DNA of 64,000 bases from an uncultured Eubacteriales bacterium (GTDB lineage: Bacteria > Bacillota > Clostridia > Oscillospirales > Acutalibacteraceae): assembly GCA_948823415.1 (NCBI GenBank), contig CAQKRU010000002.1, positions 28,698-92,697 of the forward strand. The letters are read 5' to 3'. The notes under the pieces were generated by a model. The model had not been told where the DNA came from, did no database searches, and saw only the letters and a list, made by a program, of their open reading frames with translations. Positions 18,649 to 25,907 of this stretch are shown here, one piece after another. The first letter of the stretch is position 1, and every line of letters starts with the position of its first letter. A program made the position numbers and the translations under genes.

Positions 18649-18822
18649 ATGGCTGAAATTAAAGTTAAGGATAATGAGTCTTTGGACAGCGCTATGAAAA
18701 GATTTAAAAAACAATGCACCCGAGCTGGAATTATCGCCGAAGTTAGAAAAAGAGTTGCTTACCAAAAGCCCTCGGTTAAACGCAAGAAAAAGTCTGAAGC
18801 AGCTAGAAGTCGTAAATATTAA
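18649..18822 (+). CDS. rpsU: Ribosomal protein bS21
   Basis: 57 residues, MAEIKVKDNESLDSAMKRFK at the N-terminus and a basic tail KRKKKSEAARSRKY, standard S21. The ribosome site GGGAGG (18636-18641) is 7 nt before ATG 18649; an in-frame ATG at 18634 overlaps that site and is unlikely. Own promoter upstream and terminator downstream: a single-gene transcript. Confidence 0.95.
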   Translation: MAEIKVKDNESLDSAMKRFKKQCTRAGIIAEVRKRVAYQKPSVKRKKKSEAARSRKY

Positions 18823-18845
18823 TATTGAAGAGAGATAGGTTTAAA

Positions 18846-18870
18846 GGCGGGCTTTTTGCCCGCTTTTATT
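18846..18870 (+). terminator. Terminator after rpsU
   Basis: GCGGGC (18847-18852), five-T loop, GCCCGC (18858-18863), then TTTTATTT. Confidence 0.85.
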
Positions 18871-18882
18871 TAAATTTGGAGA

Positions 18883-19503
18883 GTGATTTTTATTTTACGA
18901 CCGTCGAGATTTTTTCGTGCTATTTCTAGTCCTTTTTTTATTCCTGCTGCTTGTATTTCTGTGATTTCAGTATTGAGTTCGCCGAATTTTTGTTTCGACA
19001 ATGTTACCGATGTTGATATAGATTTTCTAGAGTGGAATGGCATAAAGGCCGTTTTACTGGATATTGATAATACATTAACACAGCACAACGGCACGGAACC
19101 TTATGATGGGGTGCGCGAATGGGTTGATTTTATTAAGAGCGCTGGGCTTAAGGCTGCGATAATTTCTAACGCTAAAGATGAGCACCGGGTGCGGCTTTTT
19201 GCAGAAAAATTAGGGATAGACAATTATATTTGGGATGCCAAGAAACCTTTCCCAAAAGGGTTTTGTCAGCTGACAAAAGATCTTGGAGTCAACAAAAGTG
19301 AAGTTTTGGTAATAGGGGACCAACTGTTTACAGATATATTGGGTGCGAACTTAGCCGGGCTAGCAGTAAGTACGGCATTAGTTAAGGCAAAAGACAAAAA
19401 GGAACCAATTATAATCAAGATAAAGAGGATTTTAGAAATTCCAATTAAATCATTAAATTGGTGTAGAATGAGGCACCCGTATTTTTATAGAAATAGAAAA
19501 TAA
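18883..19503 (+). CDS. yqeG: YqeG-family HAD-type phosphatase
   Basis: HAD superfamily IIIA protein of 206 residues. Motif I is LLDIDNTLTQHN, motif II IISNAKDEHR, and the last motif VLVIGDQLFTDILGANLAG carries the metal-binding Asp. The N-terminal ~45 residues (FRPSRFF-like, then a hydrophobic stretch) are longer than in typical YqeG proteins, and the GTG start at 18883 is the best of the available choices. aroQ follows as in other clostridia. Substrate unknown. Confidence 0.85.
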   Translation: MIFILRPSRFFRAISSPFFIPAACISVISVLSSPNFCFDNVTDVDIDFLEWNGIKAVLLDIDNTLTQHNGTEPYDGVREWVDFIKSAGLKAAIISNAKDEHRVRLFAEKLGIDNYIWDAKKPFPKGFCQLTKDLGVNKSEVLVIGDQLFTDILGANLAGLAVSTALVKAKDKKEPIIIKIKRILEIPIKSLNWCRMRHPYFYRNRK

Positions 19504-19524
19504 AAAGTTAGGATTTTGCTAAAA

Positions 19525-19959
19525 ATGAAAAAAATATTAGTATTATTGGGACCAAACTTGAACATGGTTGGCGTGAGAGAACGTGATATCTACGGAACGG
19601 AGTCTGCTGGCGATATTAATGCGCAGATAATTTTAAAGGCCAAAGAAAAGGGCCTGGAGTGCGAGATATATCAGTCCAACTGGGAGGGGGCTCTGATTGA
19701 TAAGATCCAGGAATCTGTCGAAAATTTTGACGGGATAATCTTAAACGCAGGGGCATTGACGCATTATAGCATAGCCTTGCGGGACGCGATTGCGAGCGTA
19801 TCGGTGCCGTGCATTGAGGTGCACATGTCGAACATTTACGCTAGGGAAGAGTACCGCAGAAAGTCGGTAATTGCTGAGGTCTGCGCTGGACAAATCTCTG
19901 GCTTTGGCAAAAACAGCTATTTTCTGGCGATGGACGCTCTTTTAAACTTGATTTCTTGA
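19525..19959 (+). CDS. aroQ: Type II 3-dehydroquinate dehydratase
   Basis: Shikimate pathway enzyme converting 3-dehydroquinate to 3-dehydroshikimate. 144 residues; GPNLNMVGVRERDIYG holds the catalytic Tyr23, NAGALTHYSIALRDAI and EVHMSNIYAREEYRRKS carry the other conserved residues. ATG 19525 chosen; TTG 19516 is too close to the AGGA ribosome site. Confidence 0.95.
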   Translation: MKKILVLLGPNLNMVGVRERDIYGTESAGDINAQIILKAKEKGLECEIYQSNWEGALIDKIQESVENFDGIILNAGALTHYSIALRDAIASVSVPCIEVHMSNIYAREEYRRKSVIAEVCAGQISGFGKNSYFLAMDALLNLIS

Positions 19960-19986
19960 GTAAAAACTTCGGGAGGGCTGGCTTTG

Positions 19987-21072
19987 ATGACGGACAGATT
20001 AAACGCTTTAACGAATGAACTGCAAAAACGAACCGAGAATTTTGACGCAGCGCTTATAACCTCGGAAGTGAATCGGATGTATTTTACGGGCTTCAAATCC
20101 AGCGCGGGCCTGGTTTTGGCAACTCGGGACGAGGCTTATTTTATCGTGGATTTTCGGTATTATGAGGCGGCTGTAAAAAAAGTCAAAAACATGGATGTCG
20201 TCTTGGCGACTGACTTTAAGAGCGAGCTTTTAAAGATAATAAAGACGCACAAAATCAAAAACATATTGCTAGAAAATGCCGGAATAACGCTGGCCGAAGT
20301 TTTGAGGCTGGAGGCCTGGGCAAAAGACGCGGGCGTCTCTTTTATAAAAACGAGCGCGCTCGATGACGCGATAAATTCGCTACGGGCAGTTAAAACCGAG
20401 GAGGAAACCCAAAGCATCAAAACAGCTCAAGAAATTGCGGAAAAAGCTTTTGAAAAATTTTTGCCTACAATAAAGGCGGGCATGACGGAGAGGGAAGCCG
20501 CATTTGAGCTTGAGTTTTTGATGAGAAAAGAGGGCGCGGAAGCATCTGCGTTTGACATGATTGTGGCAAGCGGAAAAAACGGAGCGGTTCCGCACGCGCA
20601 GCCTTCGGAGAAGAAGTTTGAAACTGGAGACTTCATAACAATAGACATGGGCGCGGTTTACAACGGGTACCATAGCGACATGACCCGAACTATTGCGCTG
20701 GGGAAGGTTTCGGAAAGGCAACGAGAAGTTTATAATTTGGTACTGCAAGCTCAGAATAGAGCGATTGAGCAAGTTAAGCCGGGAGCTTCGTGCAAGGATA
20801 TCGACGCTGTAACTAAAGATTTTATCTATAAAAATGGCTATGAGGGCTGTTTTGAGCATGCTTTGGGGCATGGCGTGGGACTGGAAATTCACGAAAAGCC
20901 GAGTTTATCTGTGCGCTCAAAGGACGTTTTAAAGCCAGGAATGGTCGTCACCGTCGAGCCGGGAATATATTTAAAGAACGAGTTCGGCGTGCGCATAGAG
21001 GACATGCTTGTGGTTACGGCGGATGGCGCGCAAAACTTGACTTCTGCGGCTAAGGATTTGCTAATTTTGTGA
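19987..21072 (+). CDS. pepP: Xaa-Pro aminopeptidase / prolidase-type M24 peptidase
   Basis: Removes N-terminal residues ahead of proline. 361 residues in the two-domain M24B layout. The dinuclear metal ligands are visible: Asp in ITIDMGAVYNGYHSDMTRT (two Asp), His in FEHALGHGVGLEIHE, Glu in VVTVEPGIYL and Glu in VRIEDMLVV. ATG 19987 preceded by GGGAGGG. In many Bacillota efp (elongation factor P) comes next; here radA follows instead. Confidence 0.92.
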   Translation: MTDRLNALTNELQKRTENFDAALITSEVNRMYFTGFKSSAGLVLATRDEAYFIVDFRYYEAAVKKVKNMDVVLATDFKSELLKIIKTHKIKNILLENAGITLAEVLRLEAWAKDAGVSFIKTSALDDAINSLRAVKTEEETQSIKTAQEIAEKAFEKFLPTIKAGMTEREAAFELEFLMRKEGAEASAFDMIVASGKNGAVPHAQPSEKKFETGDFITIDMGAVYNGYHSDMTRTIALGKVSERQREVYNLVLQAQNRAIEQVKPGASCKDIDAVTKDFIYKNGYEGCFEHALGHGVGLEIHEKPSLSVRSKDVLKPGMVVTVEPGIYLKNEFGVRIEDMLVVTADGAQNLTSAAKDLLIL

Positions 21073-21133
21073 GCTTTTCGTGCTTAAAAAATCGCGTAGA
21101 AACACAAAACAAAAGGACGGAGGCGGGAGAGAT

Positions 21134-22513
21134 ATGCCACCAAAAGTGAAGGCAGTTTGGGTTTGCTCGGAGTGCGGGTATGAATCGCCAAAGTGGAATG
21201 GTCAGTGCCCGGCGTGCGGGGAGTGGAACACTTTTAATGAGGAGATTCGGGACACTTCGAAGCAGGCGGCCTCGGCGTTGCATATAAAAAATAAAATGTA
21301 CGAGAAGCCGGTTTTACTGGGGCAAATAAACGACGCGGACGAAAATCGCTACAAGACGGGCTTGAATGAGCTTGATAGGGTGTTGGGTGGCGGAATCGTC
21401 AAGGGTTCGCTTGTGCTTTTGGGAGGTGATCCGGGGATCGGTAAGTCTACTATACTTTTGCAAGTTTGCAAGAATTTGGGCAGGTCTTTGAACGTGCTTT
21501 ATGTGTCGGGTGAGGAGTCTAAACGGCAGATAAAGCTTCGTGCGGCGCGGCTTGAGGTGGATAGCGAAAATCTTTACATTATGACGGAGACGGACATAGA
21601 GGCGATATTGAGCGAGATTCAGCAGAATCGGCCCGACATTGTTATAATCGACTCGATCCAGACCATGAATCACCGAGAGCTGCAGTCCTCCACCGGCAGC
21701 GTGACGCAGGTGAAGGAGTGCACGAGTCTTTTGATGAGATGCGCAAAGGAGCTCGAAATTTCGATTGTGATTGTTGGTCACGTCAATAAAGACGGTGGAA
21801 TTGCCGGCCCAAAGGTCTTGGAGCACATTGTGGACGCGGTTTTATATTTTGAGGGCGACAAGCAGATGTCGTACCGGATTTTGCGCGGGATTAAGAACAG
21901 ATACGGCTCCACGAACGAAATCGGCGTGTTTAGCATGACTCGCGCTGGGCTTACGGAGGTTGAGAACCCTTCTTTGATGTTTTTGTCTGGCCGGCCGAGA
22001 GGAGTTCCTGGCACGTGCGTAGCTTGCATTATGGAGGGGACCCGGCCAATTTTTGCTGAAGTTCAGGGCCTGGCTGCGACCTCTGGTTTTGGCCACCCAA
22101 GGCGAATGTCGACCGGTTTTGATTATAACCGAATGTTGCTAATTTTGGCTGTGCTCGAAAAAAGAGCGGGGTACTTCTTTTCAAATCTGGACGCCTACAT
22201 AAACGTGATCGGCGGTATTAAGCTGGACGAGCCCGCTTCAGACTTGGCTGTAGCGCTAGCGTTGATTTCGAGCTTAAAGGGGAGTGCTCTTTTTGATAAC
22301 GCCATCGTTTTTGGAGAGGTAGGCCTGGCGGGAGAAGTCAGAGCAGTTTCTTATTCAGAAGAGCGAGTTATAGAGGCGCAGCGGCTGGGTTTCGAAAAAT
22401 GCGTGCTTCCGTATTATAGCCTGAAATCGATGAATTTGAATCTTCAAAATAAAATAGAATTAATCGGCGTAAAAACGATAAAGCAGGCATTTGAAGCGCT
22501 AACTTTATTGTAA
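21134..22513 (+). CDS. radA: DNA repair protein RadA
   Basis: RecA-like helicase that extends D-loops in recombination repair. 459 residues from ATG 21134: C4 zinc finger VCSECGYESPKWNGQCPACG, Walker A GGDPGIGKST, the RadA-specific KNRYG in GIKNRYGSTNEIG, and a Lon-like C-terminal domain (DLAVALALISS, GEVGLAGEVR). The frame is open upstream to 21080, but a GGAGG plus GGGAGAG lie just before 21134 and the protein starts there in homologues. Confidence 0.95.
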   Translation: MPPKVKAVWVCSECGYESPKWNGQCPACGEWNTFNEEIRDTSKQAASALHIKNKMYEKPVLLGQINDADENRYKTGLNELDRVLGGGIVKGSLVLLGGDPGIGKSTILLQVCKNLGRSLNVLYVSGEESKRQIKLRAARLEVDSENLYIMTETDIEAILSEIQQNRPDIVIIDSIQTMNHRELQSSTGSVTQVKECTSLLMRCAKELEISIVIVGHVNKDGGIAGPKVLEHIVDAVLYFEGDKQMSYRILRGIKNRYGSTNEIGVFSMTRAGLTEVENPSLMFLSGRPRGVPGTCVACIMEGTRPIFAEVQGLAATSGFGHPRRMSTGFDYNRMLLILAVLEKRAGYFFSNLDAYINVIGGIKLDEPASDLAVALALISSLKGSALFDNAIVFGEVGLAGEVRAVSYSEERVIEAQRLGFEKCVLPYYSLKSMNLNLQNKIELIGVKTIKQAFEALTLL

Positions 22514-22530
22514 AAATCAAAATTGTTTAT

Positions 22531-22570
22531 AAAAAATAACAGCTCGAGTTTTTAATAAAATACGAGCTGT
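22531..22570. terminator. Hairpin between radA and the double-glycine peptide gene
   Basis: ACAGCTCG (22539-22546) pairs with CGAGCTGT (22563-22570). The T tract is on the minus strand (TTATTTTTT), so it best terminates the convergent small gene at 22628, and may also stop radA transcripts. Confidence 0.6.
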
Positions 22571-22627
22571 CTTATATTCAGTTTGATCAGAAAAATTGTT
22601 CTTTAAAACTTGTTGATTTTTATAAAT

Positions 22628-22942
22628 TTAGCTAAAATGAGCTAAAAAACCGTCTAAGTTTGTTGCTTCCGCAAGACTTGGTTGTAAGATACCTGCAGCT
22701 TTTTGCGCGGCCTCGAGTGCAGCAACTTCAGTTTTACAGTTTATAATATCGGTAGAAATTCCGTGACTAATCGCACTCTTTACAGCACGATCTTTATTAT
22801 GATGCTTATAAACAGCATTATTTATAGGGTCTGGTACAAAATAGCAACCATTTTGGCCTCGACCATAAAAAATAGTTCCCCCGCTTATGGCTTGCTTTTC
22901 ACAATTGTTTAATTTTTTTAAATTCCTTTTTTCTTTTGCCAT
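22628..22942 (-). CDS. Small protein with double-glycine leader (82-residue core)
   Basis: 104 residues. The first 22 residues MAKEKRNLKKLNNCEKQAIS plus GG look like a double-glycine leader of the kind cut by C39 peptidase-containing ABC exporters (Leu, Leu, Ile at the usual spacing before GG). The core has two cysteines (GQNGCYF and IINCKTE), a central basic part and an alanine-rich C-terminal helix. I do not recognise the core. Ribosome site AAAGGGAG before the ATG. Promoter, untranslated region and start context closely match those of the next small gene, so the two form a family with divergent cores. Bacteriocin, pheromone or other exported peptide are all possible; no transporter is nearby. 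Confidence 0.75.
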   Translation of the reverse strand: MAKEKRNLKKLNNCEKQAISGGTIFYGRGQNGCYFVPDPINNAVYKHHNKDRAVKSAISHGISTDIINCKTEVAALEAAQKAAGILQPSLAEATNLDGFLAHFS

Positions 22943-22986
22943 TTTTATTACTCCCTTTCTTTTTTTTACTTGCTAAATTTATTTTA

Positions 22987-23015
22987 ATTTTAACATAAAA
23001 TATAAATTTTGTCAA
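22987..23015 (-). promoter_or_regulatory. Promoter of double-glycine gene A
   Basis: Minus strand: TTGACA (23015-23010), 17-bp spacer, TAAAAT (22992-22987), 45 bp before the ATG. Same architecture as the promoter at 23414-23442. Confidence 0.8.
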
Positions 23016-23035
23016 GCGATTTGTGTTGAGTATGC

Positions 23036-23075
23036 AACAAAAGGCAGGCCAAACTTACAAAAATTTGATCTGCCT
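23036..23075 (-). terminator. Terminator after double-glycine gene B
   Basis: On the minus strand AGGCAG (23075-23070) pairs with CTGCCT (23047-23042), followed by TTTTGTT. It separates the two small genes, so each is its own transcript. Confidence 0.65.
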
Positions 23076-23131
23076 AAAAAAATTTTATTATTAATTTATT
23101 GCTAAAGAAACGCGCCCAAATTTAAGTTTCT

Positions 23132-23362
23132 TTATTTTTTAAATCTGTTGTAAACCTCAGTGATTTTCTCAGCGTCCTTTTGGGATATAGGTTTGCCTCC
23201 ATACCAATACTTGTCTTTTGACCAAATATTATGCTGCCAACCTACACCAGCTTTGTTGTATTCTGCAGCTGAATACTTATCTTCACCCGCGTAACCTCCT
23301 GCTATGCTACCTAAGCTTTGCTCGTCAACCTCTTGAAATCCCTTATTTTTGTCATTTGCCAT
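23132..23362 (-). CDS. Small protein with double-glycine leader (53-residue core)
   Basis: 76 residues. Leader of 23 residues with FQEVDEQSLGSIAGG, a classic double-glycine pattern (Phe, Val, Leu, Ile before GG). The core YAGEDKYSAAEYNKAGVG is followed by an aromatic stretch (WQHNIWSKDKYWYGGKP) and a basic helix; no cysteine. Function not recognised. ATG preceded by AAAAGGGG. Shares promoter layout and the sequence AAGGGGTAATAAAAATGGC-like start context with the gene at 22628, but the mature parts do not resemble each other. Confidence 0.75.
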   Translation of the reverse strand: MANDKNKGFQEVDEQSLGSIAGGYAGEDKYSAAEYNKAGVGWQHNIWSKDKYWYGGKPISQKDAEKITEVYNRFKK

Positions 23363-23413
23363 TTTTATTACCCCTTTTCTTTTTAATTTGCTAAAATTAA
23401 TTTTAGCTATTTA

Positions 23414-23442
23414 ATTTTAACATAAAAAAGATAAATTATCAA
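23414..23442 (-). promoter_or_regulatory. Promoter of double-glycine gene B
   Basis: Minus strand TTGATA (23442-23437), 17 bp, TAAAAT (23419-23414), 52 bp before the ATG. TTATGT precedes the -10 in both this and the sister promoter. Confidence 0.8.
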
Positions 23443-23530
23443 ATACTTTTTATTGGAAATTGACAATGAAGAGCGGTATTTTATCCCAGAATTTTGTAAC
23501 AAAAGTTACAAAAATTTAAACAAATAATTG

Positions 23531-23559
23531 TTGAAATATAGAAGTAAAGGCAGTATAAT
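23531..23559 (+). promoter_or_regulatory. Promoter of the polysaccharide deacetylase gene
   Basis: TTGAAA 23531-23536 and TATAAT 23554-23559 with a 17-bp spacer, 44 bp before the ATG. Confidence 0.85.
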
Positions 23560-23603
23560 TTACTTAGTACGGGGCAAAATTTTAAGGAAAAGAAGATGTA
23601 TAA

Positions 23604-24575
23604 ATGTCAAAATTTAGAAATTGGATTAAATTAAAAAGAAACAAAAGTTTGACAATTATTTTTTTAATAACAGCAGTAGCCATCGTGATAAGCTGCGTGA
23701 ATTTGTTGCAAACGACCCAGCCTAAGGCAGATCCAGAAGATCAGTTAGTGGAAAATAAAACAGAAGAGAACGACTCAAAACCTGAAAATAATGAAGAAAA
23801 ATCGCTAAAAACTGAGGATGCACCTAAAATAAAAAAATATCAACAAGAAGCACCGCAATCTCAAGCCTCAAACGCAAAGAATTATCAGGAGCTGTACCCG
23901 GACCTATATTGCACGCGGCCGCAAAAGCAGATAAACCCGGACAAGACCATTTTTTTTACGTTTGATGATGGGCCTTCGGACAGAACGCTAGAGATTTTAG
24001 ATATTCTGCGCGAAAAAGGCATCAAAGCGACCTTTTTTGTGACCGGAAATTGCCCTGCAAAAGGCAAATCTATAATGAAAAAAATTGTGGATGAGGGACA
24101 TACCATCGGCGTTCACACTTATACGCACGCTTTTAAGAAGATTTATGCGAGCGTGAACGCGTTTTTGGACGACTTTAATAAGATTTACAATTTGATTTAC
24201 GACGCAACTGGCGTTAAACCGACGATTTTCCGCTTCCCGGGTGGTTCCAAAAATGGCTTTAACAAGGGGAATTACAGGGAGCTTATTGCGGAGATGACCC
24301 GCCGTGGCTTTGATTATTTTGACTGGAATTTGTCCGCCGGAGACGCCGTTAGCCGCACGCCGACGCCAACGTATAGGTGTATAAGCAATGTCCTGAATGC
24401 TTCAAAAAATTGCAGGCATGGAGTGGTTTTGATGCATGACGCTAGACCAAAAACCACGACAGTAGAGGCATTGCCCGCGATTATTGATGGCCTAAGGAGC
24501 CAGGGATTCAGCTTTGATAAGCTCTCAAATAGCATTAACCCTGCTGCTTACTCGCTTGTGAAGCCATATAGATGA
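23604..24575 (+). CDS. Membrane-anchored NodB-type polysaccharide deacetylase
   Basis: Carbohydrate esterase family 4 protein, probably deacetylating peptidoglycan N-acetylglucosamine outside the membrane and so lowering lysozyme sensitivity. 323 residues: one N-terminal membrane segment (LTIIFLITAVAIVISCVNLL), a charged linker to about residue 95, then the NodB domain with motif 1 FFTFDDGPSDRT, motif 2 HTYTHAF, motif 3 FRFPGGS, and LMHD at the end. It converges on a GH25 muramidase with a single base between stop codons, a pairing that fits cell-wall remodelling. Confidence 0.92.
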   Translation: MSKFRNWIKLKRNKSLTIIFLITAVAIVISCVNLLQTTQPKADPEDQLVENKTEENDSKPENNEEKSLKTEDAPKIKKYQQEAPQSQASNAKNYQELYPDLYCTRPQKQINPDKTIFFTFDDGPSDRTLEILDILREKGIKATFFVTGNCPAKGKSIMKKIVDEGHTIGVHTYTHAFKKIYASVNAFLDDFNKIYNLIYDATGVKPTIFRFPGGSKNGFNKGNYRELIAEMTRRGFDYFDWNLSAGDAVSRTPTPTYRCISNVLNASKNCRHGVVLMHDARPKTTTVEALPAIIDGLRSQGFSFDKLSNSINPAAYSLVKPYR

Positions 24576-24576
24576 C

Positions 24577-25407
24577 TTAAAATCCGTTATAATGCGAATT
24601 CTTTATGATAGAAGGGTAGTCTTTATAGCAATAATCTAAATCGACGCGGCCTCGAATTCCTGGAACGCTACCGTCACTGGTGTGTTGCCACATTCCGTAA
24701 GGCGAGGTGCATCCGCAGGTTGGGTGCCAATGGGCAATCCACAGCTCGTGCCCGCTGAGCCTGTTCATGTCTAGGTGGTATTTTTGAAAGTTTAAAAATG
24801 TGTAGAGGCCGCAATAATAGCCGTTTTCCTTTAGCTTTTGCAGGAAGGTTAGCACTATGTCGGTCCGCTGTGAGTTGCTCAACGTCATGTGGCACTTGTC
24901 TTCGAAGTCCATGAAGACCGGGTACTCCCACTGTGTCCACCGGAGCCTATTTATGAAGAACTCTGCCTCTAGCAAAGCCTCGTGAGTATTGGTCGCATAG
25001 CTATAATGGTACGCACCGATTGGCATTCCGACGGCTTTGGCGCCCGATATATTTGCGCGAAGTTTTTTATCGGTTTGCTTCTCCCAATTGCTCCAGCCGT
25101 AGGAAGTCCGGATGATTGCGAACTCTATGCCAGAATTTTTCACAGCCTGCCAGTCGATATCGCCGTTGTGATAGGAAACGTCGATGCCTCTTTTGCAAGA
25201 AGAATTTTGTCTGGCCGCAATAGCTTCGGCATATCCGGGTGCATTTGGATTTATAATTCCTGAACCGAGGGGAGCAACTGCCTCGTATCGCGCAATGTTT
25301 GGGTTGATAATCGCCTCCGACTTGAAGTTTATGTAGGAACCGGTGCCCAAAATCGCGAAAAAAACACAAAAAATAACAACCAAGAGCTTATTTGCACATT
25401 TGACCAT
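24577..25407 (-). CDS. Exported GH25 muramidase (lysozyme)
   Basis: Hydrolyses the beta-1,4 bond between MurNAc and GlcNAc. 276 residues: N-terminal signal or anchor (LLVVIFCVFFAILGTGSYI), a spacer with a repeated (I)INPN motif, then the GH25 domain from about residue 70 with RGIDVSYHNGDIDW, FAIIRTSYG and the catalytic YPVFMDFEDK. Ends HTSDGSVPGIRGRVDLDYCY, typical of the family's last strand. Own promoter at 25461. Convergent with the deacetylase. Confidence 0.93.
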   Translation of the reverse strand: MVKCANKLLVVIFCVFFAILGTGSYINFKSEAIINPNIARYEAVAPLGSGIINPNAPGYAEAIAARQNSSCKRGIDVSYHNGDIDWQAVKNSGIEFAIIRTSYGWSNWEKQTDKKLRANISGAKAVGMPIGAYHYSYATNTHEALLEAEFFINRLRWTQWEYPVFMDFEDKCHMTLSNSQRTDIVLTFLQKLKENGYYCGLYTFLNFQKYHLDMNRLSGHELWIAHWHPTCGCTSPYGMWQHTSDGSVPGIRGRVDLDYCYKDYPSIIKNSHYNGF

Positions 25408-25460
25408 TTTTTCAACTCACCTCAACAATAAATTTGCCAAATTATAATAAACTAAGGTTA

Positions 25461-25489
25461 ATTATACCGTCTTTTAAGACAAAATTCAA
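25461..25489 (-). promoter_or_regulatory. Promoter of the GH25 muramidase gene
   Basis: Minus strand TTGAAT (25489-25484), 17-bp spacer, TATAAT (25466-25461). Confidence 0.8.
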
Positions 25490-25555
25490 CAGAATAATCT
25501 GAGTTATTTTGTAAAATTCTCAGCGGGATTTTTGTTCAATATTTTAAAATGAGTA

Positions 25556-25584
25556 TTGATTTTCACAAAAAAATGTGTTATAAT
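25556..25584 (+). promoter_or_regulatory. Promoter of the SRP RNA gene
   Basis: TTGATT 25556-25561, 17-bp spacer, TATAAT 25579-25584; start expected near 25591. Confidence 0.8.
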
Positions 25585-25590
25585 AACAAA

Positions 25591-25833
25591 GTAAGTTCGA
25601 GGGGCGATGGCGTTAAGCTTGGCGCCGGTCAAGGTAAGGTTTTGCTTGTAAATGTGCGCATGAACATTGAATAGGCACATGAAATATATATTTTAATATG
25701 TAAGCGGGTGGGCGCTGCGCGGTCTGGCGCCGTGAACCATGTCAGGCGGGGAACCGAGCAGCATTAAGCGGAGTGCCGGGGGCGATGCAGTCAGTTTGCT
25801 CGCTTGCATATTTGAGTGTATATTATTTATTTT
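25591..25833 (+). ncRNA. ffs: Signal recognition particle RNA (large, Bacillus type)
   Basis: The conserved domain IV hairpin that binds Ffh is plain: GTGAACCATGTCAGG (from 25731) then GGGGAACCGAGCAGCATTAAG. A long helix 5 forms between 25687-25709 (AATATGTAAGCGGGT) and 25798-25825 (GCTCGCTTGCATATT). The 5' part (25597-25685, GGGGCGATGGCG, TTGGCGCCGG and a hairpin ATGTGC/GCACAT) would be the Alu domain of the large form. It sits just before dnaX, the same place as scr in Bacillus subtilis. Ends are approximate; a T-rich run after 25825 may terminate it. Confidence 0.9.
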
Positions 25834-25907
25834 TTGATTTATAGACATTGGCGGTTTGTTGCGGTTTTTGCTTTTTGTTTATCTTGTTTGCGAGAGGTAA
25901 ATTACGT

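Noticed and set aside
25848..25907. Longer start for dnaX
   Set aside because: Adds a hydrophobic stretch unlike the family and runs into the 3' edge of SRP RNA; ATG 25908 has a ribosome site.
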